From: JANXUC01 sp964619065
GTDB lineage: Bacteria; Acidobacteriota; Terriglobia; Terriglobales; Acidobacteriaceae
NCBI GenBank assembly: GCA_964619065.1
Contig: CAZUCC010000005.1
Location: 51,500 to 115,499, forward strand
DNA: 64,000 bases
Reading direction: 5' to 3'
Shown here piece after piece: positions 8,958 through 18,410 of this stretch (the stretch's first letter is position 1; every line of letters starts with the position of its first letter). A model generated the notes under the pieces. The model was not told the origin of the DNA. It made no database searches and saw only the letters and a list, made by a program, of their open reading frames with translations. Position numbers and translations under genes: made by a program.

Positions 8958-9788
8958 ATGGCCAGTCTGCCAGTGAACAAAATCGAAAAGAGTCAGCCCG
9001 CAAAATCTAATATCGAGTGGCAGGCCTGGGGAGACAAAGATCCTCTGTTTGGCGTCATTCCCCTCGCGGGGCGTGAGCGCGACGGCGCTACTCCGTGGAC
9101 GGATGCGGATTTTTACGAAACCGGCCGCGCCGATTGGACGGAGTTTCGCGAGCGCTGGAGACACCATGGTCTGACACACGGGCTGGCGGAGGGACTAACA
9201 AACGGCGCGTGCCTCGAGATCGGATGCGGCGCCGGCCGGATTACGCGCAGCCTCGCCCAGGACTTCTCCCAGGTCTATGGCATTGATGTCGCCGAAGGCA
9301 TGATCGCCTATGCCCGCCAGCACATGCCGTCGAATGTTTCCCTCTTTGTCACGAGTGGCGTGAATCTGCCCATTCCCGACCAGTCCGTGATCGCTGTCTT
9401 TTCCGTCATCGTCTTTCTGCACTTCGACAAGGTGGATTATGCCGCCTCGTACTTTCGTGAAGCTGCGCGTGTGCTGAAGCCAGGCGGTTCCCTCATGGTG
9501 CAGCTCCCACTCCACAGTTGGCCTTCCAACGCGAAGCCTCTTATCCGTCGCGGGTTTGGCGCCGCCCTGGAAGCCTACATGACGATGCGCCGCTGGAAGG
9601 GTTCTTACCACCGCTTTTTGCTATCCAGAAAAAAATGGAGCCCGTTCATGCAGAGCATTAGCTACGATGCGGCTTGGGTACGTTCCACACTGGAGGGGCT
9701 GGGCTTCGAACGGATCGAGTTCTCCGTATTTCAAATGGCTCGCGGCGGAGTCCCGTATTCGTGGGTCTTTGCCCAGAAAGCTAAGTAG
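8958..9788 (+). CDS. Class I SAM-dependent methyltransferase
   Basis: A 276-residue cytosolic methyltransferase. Motif I (LEIGCGAGRITRS) begins near residue 86, the acidic ribose-binding turn is YGIDVAEGM, and the later strand reads VLKPGGSLMVQLP. The first 80 residues form an unusual charged N-terminal extension before the fold. The position among glycosyltransferases points to methylation of a sugar hydroxyl or uronate of the polymer, but the acceptor cannot be deduced. A GT4 gene follows 10 bases downstream. Confidence 0.82.
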   Translation: MASLPVNKIEKSQPAKSNIEWQAWGDKDPLFGVIPLAGRERDGATPWTDADFYETGRADWTEFRERWRHHGLTHGLAEGLTNGACLEIGCGAGRITRSLAQDFSQVYGIDVAEGMIAYARQHMPSNVSLFVTSGVNLPIPDQSVIAVFSVIVFLHFDKVDYAASYFREAARVLKPGGSLMVQLPLHSWPSNAKPLIRRGFGAALEAYMTMRRWKGSYHRFLLSRKKWSPFMQSISYDAAWVRSTLEGLGFERIEFSVFQMARGGVPYSWVFAQKAK

Positions 9789-9798
9789 CTTTCCGCCG

Positions 9799-10983
9799 AT
9801 GACGAGGAATGCAAACATCCATGTCCTCACTCTCACCCCGTTTTACCCCTCGCGCCATGACGATCGTGGCGGATTTGTTGCGGAACCACTGAGTAAGTTT
9901 GGCGCACTCGGTTTGCGCTCATCCGTGGTTGCGGTGAGGCCGTTGCACAAAGGCCGTGTTCTGCCGTCCTCAACCGCGCTTCCGGCAAACTGGGTCCGCT
10001 ACCCCTCGTTTCCTGGGAATTACGGTCTTGCTTCCGCAGGTCGGCTCTTGTTCTTGCGATTGCGTGGTTTTGTACGGCAACTGCACCAGGAACATCGCAT
10101 TGATGTCCTGCACGCACATGCGCCGTTACCCTGTGGAGAAGCGGCGCGGCTGCTTAGCCGCGACTTGAATATTCCCTTCGCCGTTACGGTTCACGGTCTC
10201 GATGCTTATCTCACGAAACAAGTTGCAGGCCGGGCGGGTCTGCGTTGTGCTGAACTTTGCCGTCAAATCTATCAGACGGCCGGGCGGACCATTTGCATCA
10301 GTGAACAGGTTCGGCAACAAGTGCTGATGCAACTACCACACCTGGAAAGCACAGAGGTTGTCTACAACGGTGTTGATCCCACAGTGTTTTTCCCAGCGGT
10401 GAGTCCTCCAGGGGGGGGCCCCATCATCGCTAGCATTGGTAGTCTTATTCTCATCAAAGGACACGATCTCACCTTGCGTGCGCTCGCGGGGCTGAGCGCA
10501 GAATTTCCGCGGCTGCGCTGCCGAATTGTTGGGGAAGGCGCAGAACTAGGCCGCTTGCAGGCTCTAACGTGCCAACTGGGACTCTCTGAACGCGTCGAAT
10601 TTCTTGGCCGTCAAACGCGTGTGCAAGTTGCACAGGTTCTTCGGGAAGGCCTGATATTTGTGCTTCCCAGCCGTTATGAAGGATTGGGCTGCGTCTACCT
10701 CGAAGCCATGGCGTCGGGTCTTCCCGCAATCGCTTGCAGCGGCCAGGGAATTCAAGAAGTCATCCATCACGGCGAAAACGGATTCTTACTGCCAGAAAAT
10801 GATGCGAAAAACGACATGCAAAATAATGTGCGCGCTTTGGCCGAAGCCATCCGCACCTTACTTAAAGACCCGGACTTGCGTCGCAACATAGGCGTCGCCG
10901 CGCGCCGTACCGTAGCCGAAGGCTACACGCTGCAGCACCAGGCTCAGGGGCTGCTCCGCGTCTATCAACGGTGTTTGGCATGA
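9799..10983 (+). CDS. Family-4 glycosyltransferase
   Basis: A 394-residue GT-B glycosyltransferase. The ATG at 9799 is just downstream of the methyltransferase stop. The N-terminal domain begins VLTLTPFYPSRHDDRGGF, with the glycine-rich acceptor loop; the donor domain begins PIIASIGSLILIKGHDL and includes VEFLGRQTR and the intact E-x7-E motif in YEGLGCVYLEAMASG. It is a predicted cytoplasmic enzyme adding a sugar to the lipid-linked EPS repeat. Its TGA overlaps the ATG of the next glycosyltransferase (ATGA), so the pair is probably translated together. Confidence 0.87.
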   Translation: MTRNANIHVLTLTPFYPSRHDDRGGFVAEPLSKFGALGLRSSVVAVRPLHKGRVLPSSTALPANWVRYPSFPGNYGLASAGRLLFLRLRGFVRQLHQEHRIDVLHAHAPLPCGEAARLLSRDLNIPFAVTVHGLDAYLTKQVAGRAGLRCAELCRQIYQTAGRTICISEQVRQQVLMQLPHLESTEVVYNGVDPTVFFPAVSPPGGGPIIASIGSLILIKGHDLTLRALAGLSAEFPRLRCRIVGEGAELGRLQALTCQLGLSERVEFLGRQTRVQVAQVLREGLIFVLPSRYEGLGCVYLEAMASGLPAIACSGQGIQEVIHHGENGFLLPENDAKNDMQNNVRALAEAIRTLLKDPDLRRNIGVAARRTVAEGYTLQHQAQGLLRVYQRCLA

Positions 10984-12128
10984 CTCGCAAGGTCGTCATT
11001 CTGACCGAGATTATCTCTCCTTACCGCATCCCTGTATTCAACGCACTTGCACAAGTTCCGGGAATCGATCTTCATGTAATTTTTCTTGCGGAGACGGATT
11101 CAACCCTTTGGCAATGGAAAGTCTACAAAGACGAGATCCGTTTTTCTTTTGAGATATTGCCGCACTGGCGTCAACGGATCAGCGGTTACAACGTGCTACT
11201 CAATCGCGGCGTGACGGCTGCTCTTATGAAAGCAAAGCCCGAAGTTGTGGTCTGCGGCGGCTATAGCTATTTTGCCATGTGGCAAGCACAACGATGGGCC
11301 CGGAGGCGCTCCCTCCCCGTGCTTTTGTGGTCCGAGAGCAATATCCAAGACCGGCGCCGCGGCACTTTTCTGGTCGAGACACTCAAGAAAACCTTTCTGC
11401 GCGCCTGCTGTGGTTTCATTGTGCCGGGAAAGTCTGCCGGGGAGTATCTCCACTCGTTCGGTATTCCGGATCGAGTCATCTTCACTGCGCCCAACGCGGT
11501 GGACAATGATTTCTTCGCAACCGGAGCCAGGTCGGTGCGCACGCATGCGCCAGAATTGCGCGCAAAACGGAACCTTCCGGATCGCTACTACTTGTTCGTG
11601 GGACGCATGGTCGCCGAAAAGGGTATCTCTCTGCTTCTGCAAGCCTATGCTCAGTTAGAAGCTGCACTTCGAGAACGGATTGGCCTGGTATTCGTCGGAG
11701 ATGGTGCTGGTCGTGCCCAATGCGAAGCGCAGGCCACCCTCGTGCAGCCAGGAAGAATCGTCTTCCCCGGATTTCTCCACCGAGAAGAACTGGCGATATA
11801 CTATGGGCTTGCAGAGTGCCTTGTTTTCCCCACATTTTCCGATCCTTGGGGACTGGTCGTAAATGAAGCGATGGCGTGTGGCCTCCCTGTAATTGCCACA
11901 GATGTTGCTGGGGCTACCCCGGATCTTGTGCGGGATGGATGGAACGGACGCGTGGTTAAGGCAAGGGATGTCGACGGACTGCTTGCGGCAATGCGAGAGC
12001 TCGCGGAAGCTCCGGAAACTACACGGCGCATGGCGGGCCGGAGCTCTGAACATATTGCGAACTACACTGCACAGACCTGGGCAGAAGGCTTTGCCAGTGC
12101 TGTGACGGCGCAAAAGCTGGGATGGTGA
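10980..12128 (+). CDS. Family-4 glycosyltransferase
   Basis: A 382-residue GT-B glycosyltransferase whose ATG overlaps the preceding stop. It opens KVVILTEIISPYRIPVFNAL, a start typical of EPS glycosyltransferases that bind a lipid-linked acceptor. The donor domain shows YYLFVGRMVAEKGI, VFPGFLHREEL and DPWGLVVNEAMACGLP, where the first acidic residue of the E-x7-E motif is Asp instead of Glu. The next gene, encoding the Wzy/WaaL-like protein, begins four bases after the stop. Linkage specificity is unknown. Confidence 0.86.
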   Translation: MTRKVVILTEIISPYRIPVFNALAQVPGIDLHVIFLAETDSTLWQWKVYKDEIRFSFEILPHWRQRISGYNVLLNRGVTAALMKAKPEVVVCGGYSYFAMWQAQRWARRRSLPVLLWSESNIQDRRRGTFLVETLKKTFLRACCGFIVPGKSAGEYLHSFGIPDRVIFTAPNAVDNDFFATGARSVRTHAPELRAKRNLPDRYYLFVGRMVAEKGISLLLQAYAQLEAALRERIGLVFVGDGAGRAQCEAQATLVQPGRIVFPGFLHREELAIYYGLAECLVFPTFSDPWGLVVNEAMACGLPVIATDVAGATPDLVRDGWNGRVVKARDVDGLLAAMRELAEAPETTRRMAGRSSEHIANYTAQTWAEGFASAVTAQKLGW

Positions 12129-12131
12129 TTT

Positions 12132-13568
12132 GTGGGCGATTTGTTAGCTAAACACTATCGCATGCTTTGCTTACTGCCGCTTCTGTGCTTGGCGGTGTAT
12201 GGGGCCTGTTCGCAGCCCTACTTGTTCAATAGCCCGTTGATTTTTCTCGTCTTGATTGCTGCCCAATTGCTCCTGGTAGCAATTTTCCACTATCGGCGAG
12301 TGTTTTTTCTCGCAGTGATGATCGCATTCCTGTGGGCGGGTATGGACTTGCCGCTCAAGGCAGCGTGGGGAACGGCGCGCTGGGCGGTCTTGCTCTGCGC
12401 CGGTATTGTCGGACTCATCCTTTGGTTGAAAGAAGACCGGCGGCATTTCGGTGCGATTCACCTGATTGCACTCTTTTGCGCAGTTGCCGCGCTTACTTCG
12501 GCAGTGGTTTCAGCCTTTCCCCGCACGGCTTCTCTGAAAGCGATCAGTCTGCTTCTTCTGTTTGTTTACACGTCGGGAGGAGTCCGACTCGCCATCCTCA
12601 ATCGAGAGTGGCAGTTCCCCCGAACCCTGTTAGGAGTCTGTGAGGTTGTGACCTATTTCACGGCTATCTGCTATTTGGGGCTGCATGTCGAAATCTTTGG
12701 CAATCCCAATTCCCTGGGCGCCGTAATGGGGGTGGCTGTTGTCCCCCTTCTGCTTTGGGGGGTTGTGTCAGCGGATTCGGAGATCTTGCGCCGCCGCCGT
12801 TTTATTGCCTTTATGATCGGGTCCGCTTTGCTGCTTTCTAGCCGTTCTCGTGCTGGGATTCTTGCTGGTATCGTTGCCGCCGTCTTTCTTCTCATCAGCC
12901 TGAAGCACTATCGTTTGTTTCTTCGTGGGGCGGCCGTTGCCGTTGCTGCTGTGGCCCTGGTGGGCATTTGGTCGCCGGATCTGATCTGGAAGTCGGCCGA
13001 CGATGTGAATATGAACCTGATTTATAAAGGACATCGCGACCTCGGGTTGCTGGGGTCCAGGCTCCCTCCCTGGGACGCCACCATGGCTACGATTCGAGAA
13101 CACCCGTTTTTTGGCGGCGGCTTTGGCACAACCCAGACCGGAGCGGAGGATGAAAGAGGGATATCGACTTTTTCCACCACTGCGGGAACCAGCCGGGAAC
13201 ACGGGAACAGCTATTTGGCCTTGCTGGAGTGGGTCGGTCTTTTGGGCATCTTGCCGTTTCTATTGCTGATTGGCGCCATCTTGCTCGAAATCAAAACCGT
13301 CGGCCAGTATATGCGCCGTACACTGGACAGTTCTCACCCTGCCATTCCGTTCGCCATGGTCTGCCTGGCGGGACTTGTGAATGCGACATTCGAGGATTGG
13401 CTGTTCGCCGTCGGGTACTATTTGTCAGTTTTCCTTTGGAGTATGGTGTTTTGCTTAGTCGATCTTACGCACCAACCCATTCGTGTACCAAGCCCTTCTA
13501 TTCCCGCACCTTCCCCATGGCAACCGACTGCAATCCCCTTCCTGCCGCAAACAGCGAGCCGCCGTTAA
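12132..13568 (+). CDS. Wzy/WaaL-type O-antigen polymerase or ligase
   Basis: A 478-residue integral membrane protein with about ten to twelve hydrophobic helices, starting at GTG 12132. The segment SSRSRAGILAGIVAAVF and the large loop containing HPFFGGGFGTT and REHGNSYLALLEWVG match the Wzy_C/WaaL family, in which an Arg in the SR(A/G)-type motif and a loop His are functional. In a locus with a Wzx flippase and a Wza-like exporter, it most likely polymerises repeat units at the periplasmic face; a ligase role cannot be ruled out. The C-terminus is a Pro- and Ser-rich cytoplasmic tail. Confidence 0.82.
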   Translation: MGDLLAKHYRMLCLLPLLCLAVYGACSQPYLFNSPLIFLVLIAAQLLLVAIFHYRRVFFLAVMIAFLWAGMDLPLKAAWGTARWAVLLCAGIVGLILWLKEDRRHFGAIHLIALFCAVAALTSAVVSAFPRTASLKAISLLLLFVYTSGGVRLAILNREWQFPRTLLGVCEVVTYFTAICYLGLHVEIFGNPNSLGAVMGVAVVPLLLWGVVSADSEILRRRRFIAFMIGSALLLSSRSRAGILAGIVAAVFLLISLKHYRLFLRGAAVAVAAVALVGIWSPDLIWKSADDVNMNLIYKGHRDLGLLGSRLPPWDATMATIREHPFFGGGFGTTQTGAEDERGISTFSTTAGTSREHGNSYLALLEWVGLLGILPFLLLIGAILLEIKTVGQYMRRTLDSSHPAIPFAMVCLAGLVNATFEDWLFAVGYYLSVFLWSMVFCLVDLTHQPIRVPSPSIPAPSPWQPTAIPFLPQTASRR

Positions 13569-13650
13569 ACAGAAGCCTCATTTGGGCTTCGACGTACTCG
13601 ATACAGTGGAAACCGGGCGGTCGTGTTCGGTCGCTGCTACAATTCTTGAT

Positions 13651-14355
13651 ATGATTCGGCGCGTTATTAAGAAAATAAGCCGTGACATTGTTCTGCGAAG
13701 ACGACTCCCTTCCGAGTTCAACAACGTTGAAATCCTTGTGTCGCCTGACTCAGCCTTGGCATACTGGAAGCCTAATTTAGCTTCTGTTGACCCTCATCTT
13801 TTGTCTTTGGCGCGAGAGCTTGTTCGTTCCGGAATGACGGTCTGGGACATCGGAGCCAACGTAGGCCTTTTCGCCTTCGCGGCTGCCGGATTGGGTGCCC
13901 AGGTTCTGGCTGTTGAAGGTGATACGTGGTTGGCTCATCTTCTCCACCGCTCTGTCTTACTCAATGGTTTGCCCGTGACCGTGCTCCCAGCTGCGGTCGC
14001 AGATACCAATGGGATTGGCCAAATGCACCTGTCAGACCAGGGGAGGGCTTCCAATTCGCTACAAGGATCGGGGCCTGGCGGCCAGACCATCCTTACCATT
14101 ACTTTGGACTGGCTACTCGAGCACTTTCCAGCGCCTCAGCTTATAAAAATCGATATCGAAGGAATGGAATATGCCGCATTGCAGGGTGCGCGTCAGGTTG
14201 TAACTTTGAAACCTACGATTTTGTGTGAAGTGACGCAGAACCACGAGATGGTTGGAAGGTTTCTAACGGAAGCCGGGTACACCATGTATGCAGCTGGAGA
14301 AAAAGAGCGCACTCCGCTGGAAACGCCGTGCTTCGAAACCTTGGCGTGCGCTTAG
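13651..14355 (+). CDS. FkbM-family SAM methyltransferase
   Basis: A 234-residue protein with the FkbM order: WDIGANVGLFAFAAA (motif I), VLAVEGDTW (acidic turn), then LIKIDIEGMEYAALQGA, the family signature near residues 167-183. FkbM enzymes methylate hydroxyl groups, and members in EPS loci are assumed to act on sugars. The ATG at 13651 is chosen because the Arg-Ser-rich sequence encoded upstream overlaps the end of the wzy-like gene and lacks a domain. The gene ends only four bases before the GTG of the next gene. Acceptor unknown. Confidence 0.85.
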   Translation: MIRRVIKKISRDIVLRRRLPSEFNNVEILVSPDSALAYWKPNLASVDPHLLSLARELVRSGMTVWDIGANVGLFAFAAAGLGAQVLAVEGDTWLAHLLHRSVLLNGLPVTVLPAAVADTNGIGQMHLSDQGRASNSLQGSGPGGQTILTITLDWLLEHFPAPQLIKIDIEGMEYAALQGARQVVTLKPTILCEVTQNHEMVGRFLTEAGYTMYAAGEKERTPLETPCFETLACA

Positions 14356-14359
14356 CGCT

Positions 14360-17119
14360 GTGAACAAACTCATTCTCCTGATAACGCTTACGGCCGCCTG
14401 CGCTGCCCAGGGTGCAGTTACGAATCCGGTGGGAACCCAGACAACCGCCCGGCCAAGCGGGACGAGCTCCAATGCCTTTGTCAGCAATGGCGTTTACGAA
14501 GTCGATCAGTTCGCATGGTCGAGCGTGCAGACAGCCGGAATTAGCGCTGGGCCGAACACTATCACTCTGACGCAATGCCCTCTGGGAGTCGCCGGAACTG
14601 ACACCTATGCCCTGAAGAACCCACACTGGCTCTATATCTCGGGGGTGGGAACTCCTGAGCCTGTCGCCATTACTGGCGGCACATGCAGCGATGGCGCGGT
14701 CTCGAAAACAATCTCCTTTACTGCGGCGTTTGCACATGGCGCCGGATATACCATTGGGACCGCTACGGGAGGCCTGCAAGAGGCTCTGAGCTATGGGAAC
14801 CGGCAGATTGGCGGAACATTTTCACCGATTGTGGTGGATTTGCCCAAGAACAAGGAGACTCATCTTTACGCCCCGGTTTATATAGAGAATCTAACTCCTG
14901 TGACCGTAACTGGATCGGGCGGGGAACTTATCAACCATTCCTACGCCAACATGGTGCAGATTGGAGATACGTTCACCGGAAAATATGGTCTTGGTTACGG
15001 CACGCACGTGATATTTGAAAATGTTGCCGTGGGATCGGCGATGACAAAGTGGACGGTGATCCCTACGAATGGAACCGCGATTTCCCCCGGAACGCTCACA
15101 GCCACCCTCTCCATCGCCGCCTGCCCAGCAGGTTTTTTTGCGACCATTCCCAATCAGTTTTTGTGGCTGAACGGTGCCTATCGGGGGTTGGAGAGTACGT
15201 ATAACGCGACGGGAGAACGAGTGAAGGTGACCGGCGGGACCTGCATCGGCTCTGGAGCAGGGACCATCATCATTGAGCAAGCCGAGCCGGGAGTCAGTGG
15301 ACTCTCCGGGCACGACGTTCGATACTCTCTCTCTTCGGCAATTGACTCTGCCTTTGAGTCCAACGGGCAAGGAGCGACCTTTAACAATGTCACGACAGTC
15401 AATGTTCGGGGTGGCAAGACTTATTTTGGTCATGTGTTCCAGGTGGATAACGACCAAAGCGCGATCATTGACGGCTTTCATCCGGCTGCTTACCTGCTTC
15501 GGCATGATAGCGAATTCGTTGGCAGCTACCTGTTCTCTCCAGGCCCATTCACTCTTTTGGCTGGTATAGCTTCCGTCACAAAGTCCAATTTCTCCCTGCA
15601 ATGCACAGGAAATGCTGTCGAGTGGTATTCCGGAAATCAGATCTCGCTTTCCGACACCATCATCCAGGGATATGCAACATTTGGCTCCAAGATTTCCGGG
15701 CGCCGGGGAGGATTCGGATTTGAGGCGAACTACCGGAATGTGTATTCCGAAATCGGAAACTGCGTGAATCCGATCAATCCCCGTCTGGGCATCCCGGATA
15801 CGGTGGACTATCGCTATAACCTGACGCGCAACGGTCCTCCAATTTCTAACGGTGTGGTTCCCTGGCTGACTCTCAAAGGTCAGAACGAGACGGTCTACTA
15901 CGTTGTCTACCGCAATTCCGTCCCCAACTATAGTGTCCCCATTCCCATTGGCTATGCCAACGTCAACGACCCCAGCGCAACCCCGGTGGATGTGTATTGG
16001 TACACCGGTGCCTACAATCCGACTCCCGGCATAGGAGTGTCCGGATTCGATATCATCCGCGTCAGCGCGGGGGGCCGCCGGCCCGATGCCCCAACGGGGC
16101 TTGGGAACTACGCCGTTGCCGTGAACATTGATCCTGCCACTGCCTGCAACATTGATGGCGTGTGTCACCTCACGGATAACGTAGCTCCGGGGGCACTTGC
16201 CAGCTATCAAGTGTATGAATTTCCTGGAAATCGAAATCCGACTTGGAAGCCTTACATTGGCCGTCTCGGGGACGGTGCTGTATTTCTTGCGGGGGGATCC
16301 TATACAGGGAATCCTACTTGCCTGATCACAGATTCAACCGCGTCGAATACCGTGGCTTTTATCAATCAGGCGAATACCAATCCCGGAGGAGGAGTATCGC
16401 CGTGCCTGGCATCGGGCAAGGGAATCTTCGCTCCATTCAACTTTAGCATTGGGCAAAATTCGCCGCAGACGACGCCAGGAATCATCGTGCCCGATATGAC
16501 TGGAATGGCCGGAACCGTTGGAATCGCTGGACACGATAATATGACAGGCATTTTCAATTTTGCCCGGTCCGGAATCAACACTCCCCACCACCTGATAACT
16601 TACTATGATTCCGCTCCCGACAAAACCGAGGCTTTTCAGGACGCAAGCTCCTATGCTGCGCGCAACCGTCGCACTCTGCAAGCAAATGACGCGGGCTGCG
16701 GAATCTTTGATGGAGGATTGACTTCCTCCATATTTTGCAGTGCGGGAAGCAGCATCAGCCAGTACATTGATTCGAGCAAGCTCGGCGGCAACAATTGGAA
16801 GACTCGGCTCACAGCTACGGATTTCACATTCAATGTGGGTATTGGCCCAGATGGATCGGGATTCAAACACAAGCGTGTGGGTGGATGCGCGACGAGTGCG
16901 GTGCAGTTCAACACCTGCGACACGACCGTGATCTGGACAACTGCCTTCGCTGACACAAACTACACAGTAACTTGCACTGGCGACGTTATAGCTTCCGGCG
17001 TTCCCCAGATCGAAGGCGTGACGGTCAAAGCGGCTGCTTCGATCACAGTTCGAACCATTGCGCTGACGGCTGTAGCGGCAAAGTACACCACGCTCGATTG
17101 CTCCGCTACTCACGATTGA
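14360..17119 (+). CDS. Large secreted repeat-rich protein, possible beta-helix
   Basis: A 919-residue protein. GTG at 14360 gives a clean signal peptide (NKLILLITLTAACAAQG, likely cleaved after Gly or Ala near residue 18); an in-frame ATG at 14288 would bury this signal. The mature part is rich in Gly, Thr, Asn and Ser, with alternating hydrophobics and repeated TVTGSGG- and TVNVRGG-like turns typical of a right-handed beta-helix. Several Cys residues suggest disulfides. The last 60 residues contain TTAFADTNYTVTCTG, which looks like the C-terminal beta-sandwich of phage tail-fibre and host-binding proteins. No catalytic motif is recognised. It sits inside the EPS operon, four bases after the FkbM gene, so it may cut, modify or bind the polymer outside the cell. 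It is effectively a protein of unknown function. Confidence 0.7.
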   Translation: MNKLILLITLTAACAAQGAVTNPVGTQTTARPSGTSSNAFVSNGVYEVDQFAWSSVQTAGISAGPNTITLTQCPLGVAGTDTYALKNPHWLYISGVGTPEPVAITGGTCSDGAVSKTISFTAAFAHGAGYTIGTATGGLQEALSYGNRQIGGTFSPIVVDLPKNKETHLYAPVYIENLTPVTVTGSGGELINHSYANMVQIGDTFTGKYGLGYGTHVIFENVAVGSAMTKWTVIPTNGTAISPGTLTATLSIAACPAGFFATIPNQFLWLNGAYRGLESTYNATGERVKVTGGTCIGSGAGTIIIEQAEPGVSGLSGHDVRYSLSSAIDSAFESNGQGATFNNVTTVNVRGGKTYFGHVFQVDNDQSAIIDGFHPAAYLLRHDSEFVGSYLFSPGPFTLLAGIASVTKSNFSLQCTGNAVEWYSGNQISLSDTIIQGYATFGSKISGRRGGFGFEANYRNVYSEIGNCVNPINPRLGIPDTVDYRYNLTRNGPPISNGVVPWLTLKGQNETVYYVVYRNSVPNYSVPIPIGYANVNDPSATPVDVYWYTGAYNPTPGIGVSGFDIIRVSAGGRRPDAPTGLGNYAVAVNIDPATACNIDGVCHLTDNVAPGALASYQVYEFPGNRNPTWKPYIGRLGDGAVFLAGGSYTGNPTCLITDSTASNTVAFINQANTNPGGGVSPCLASGKGIFAPFNFSIGQNSPQTTPGIIVPDMTGMAGTVGIAGHDNMTGIFNFARSGINTPHHLITYYDSAPDKTEAFQDASSYAARNRRTLQANDAGCGIFDGGLTSSIFCSAGSSISQYIDSSKLGGNNWKTRLTATDFTFNVGIGPDGSGFKHKRVGGCATSAVQFNTCDTTVIWTTAFADTNYTVTCTGDVIASGVPQIEGVTVKAAASITVRTIALTAVAAKYTTLDCSATHD

Positions 17120-17136
17120 TGCAGAAAGGGGCAGAG

Positions 17137-18326
17137 CTACTGCTGCATCACCTCCGGACGTCCCTTCAGCCTGAGAAAAAACTCCTCGAAATACCAACGC
17201 GACAAGTACGCAATCCCTACCGTAGCGCCAGCTCCCAAACAAAAACGAAACGTCATTAAACCAAAATGCCCGCTCTCCGCTACAAGGTGTGGCAAGAGAA
17301 CAACTACGAGATGATCCACAAGATCAAAGACCAACATATGGATCAGATAGACTCCATAGCTAATTTCACCAAAGAACTGCAACAGCGGGCGGTTTACTAG
17401 AGTCTTCCATCGAGAAGTTCCGATAAGCAGCGCCAGCGAGATCACAGCGGCAAAGAAAAGGTTGAGAGCCGTAGGTCTCAGGACAAGCCCCGTTTGCCGG
17501 CTCGCAAGAAAAATTCCAAAGCGAGCGCCGCCTCCAAACAGAACAAGACTCGCTCCACCCAACGCTCCCGTCACACGCCACATTCCAGCCCTCGTCCCCC
17601 AAGGGCCGCGAATCAGCGCAGCCAGGACAGCCCCCAGCGCGAGTCCGTCCGCATAAAGCCACGTGTAGCCGGCACCTGCCTCGTAACCCAGTAGGCAGTA
17701 AAGCAGGCGCAGCATCGGGCACAAAAGAAAAATCACCATCCCCGCAGCGGCAACATTGCGGCGAGAGAGCGAACGCAACAGTGTTGGCCAGAATAAGTAG
17801 AAATGTTCTTCAATGGCCAACGTCCAAAGAACGCCATATTGCAACGGAACGCCAAACAAGGTCGTTACATTGGCGAGAAAAATGCAACAGAGGCCGAGAA
17901 AACTCCAAGACACATGCCGACTGATCAAACCCAAGCGCGGCAACATCGCAAGCAACACGAGTACGGCATAGTAAAGAGGAAGTATTCGCAATACCCGACG
18001 GTAGTAAAAGCGCCGGTAGTAGTCGGGCCTGTGCTTTGTGTCCATGAGAATGCCGCTGATCAGAAATCCAGAAAGCACGAAAAATAGGTTCACCTCCGCC
18101 CACCCCGGCAGAGTCGTTGCCACAAATAGTTTCGTGATCCCCGATATAGTCCTCGAGTACCGAACTCAAATCCAAAGCCGTGAAAGAAAAGAACCAGCAG
18201 AACGGCAACTCCACGAAGCGTGTCCAATTCCGGCATTCGAGGCCGCAGCGGCGTGTCTGGAGCGAGTCTCGTCTCGCTCGGTACCGCGATTGCTGAAGGT
18301 TCTGTCAAATCGTCACCTTTCGCCAC
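17137..18326 (-). pseudogene. O-acyltransferase (acyltransferase-3 family), frameshifted
   Basis: Read leftward, the N-terminal part (GTG at 18326, or ATG at 18236) encodes PELDTLRGVAVLLVLFFHG, the first helix and catalytic His of OafA/YrhL-type acyltransferases. The remaining nine or so membrane helices (WAEVNLFFVLSGFLISG onward, to 17137) lie in another frame. Both frames are clean on their own side and join best near 18155-18165: removing two bases of a TATA run restores the family sequence GLSGITKLFV between them. The gene is therefore inactivated, slippage-prone or mis-sequenced. Intact members acetylate sugar hydroxyls of surface polysaccharides from the inner membrane. It is inverted relative to most of the locus. 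Confidence 0.75.
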
Positions 18327-18410
18327 AATGGAAGGAGCATTTCTCTACGGAGCAAGAAGTTAAGCACGTGGCCATGGATACGACAAACGCTGGAGCGCCG
18401 ACGCACGAAA

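Noticed and set aside
14891..16210. A 439-codon minus-strand open frame opposite the secreted protein gene
   Set aside because: Shadow frame without domain or ribosome site.
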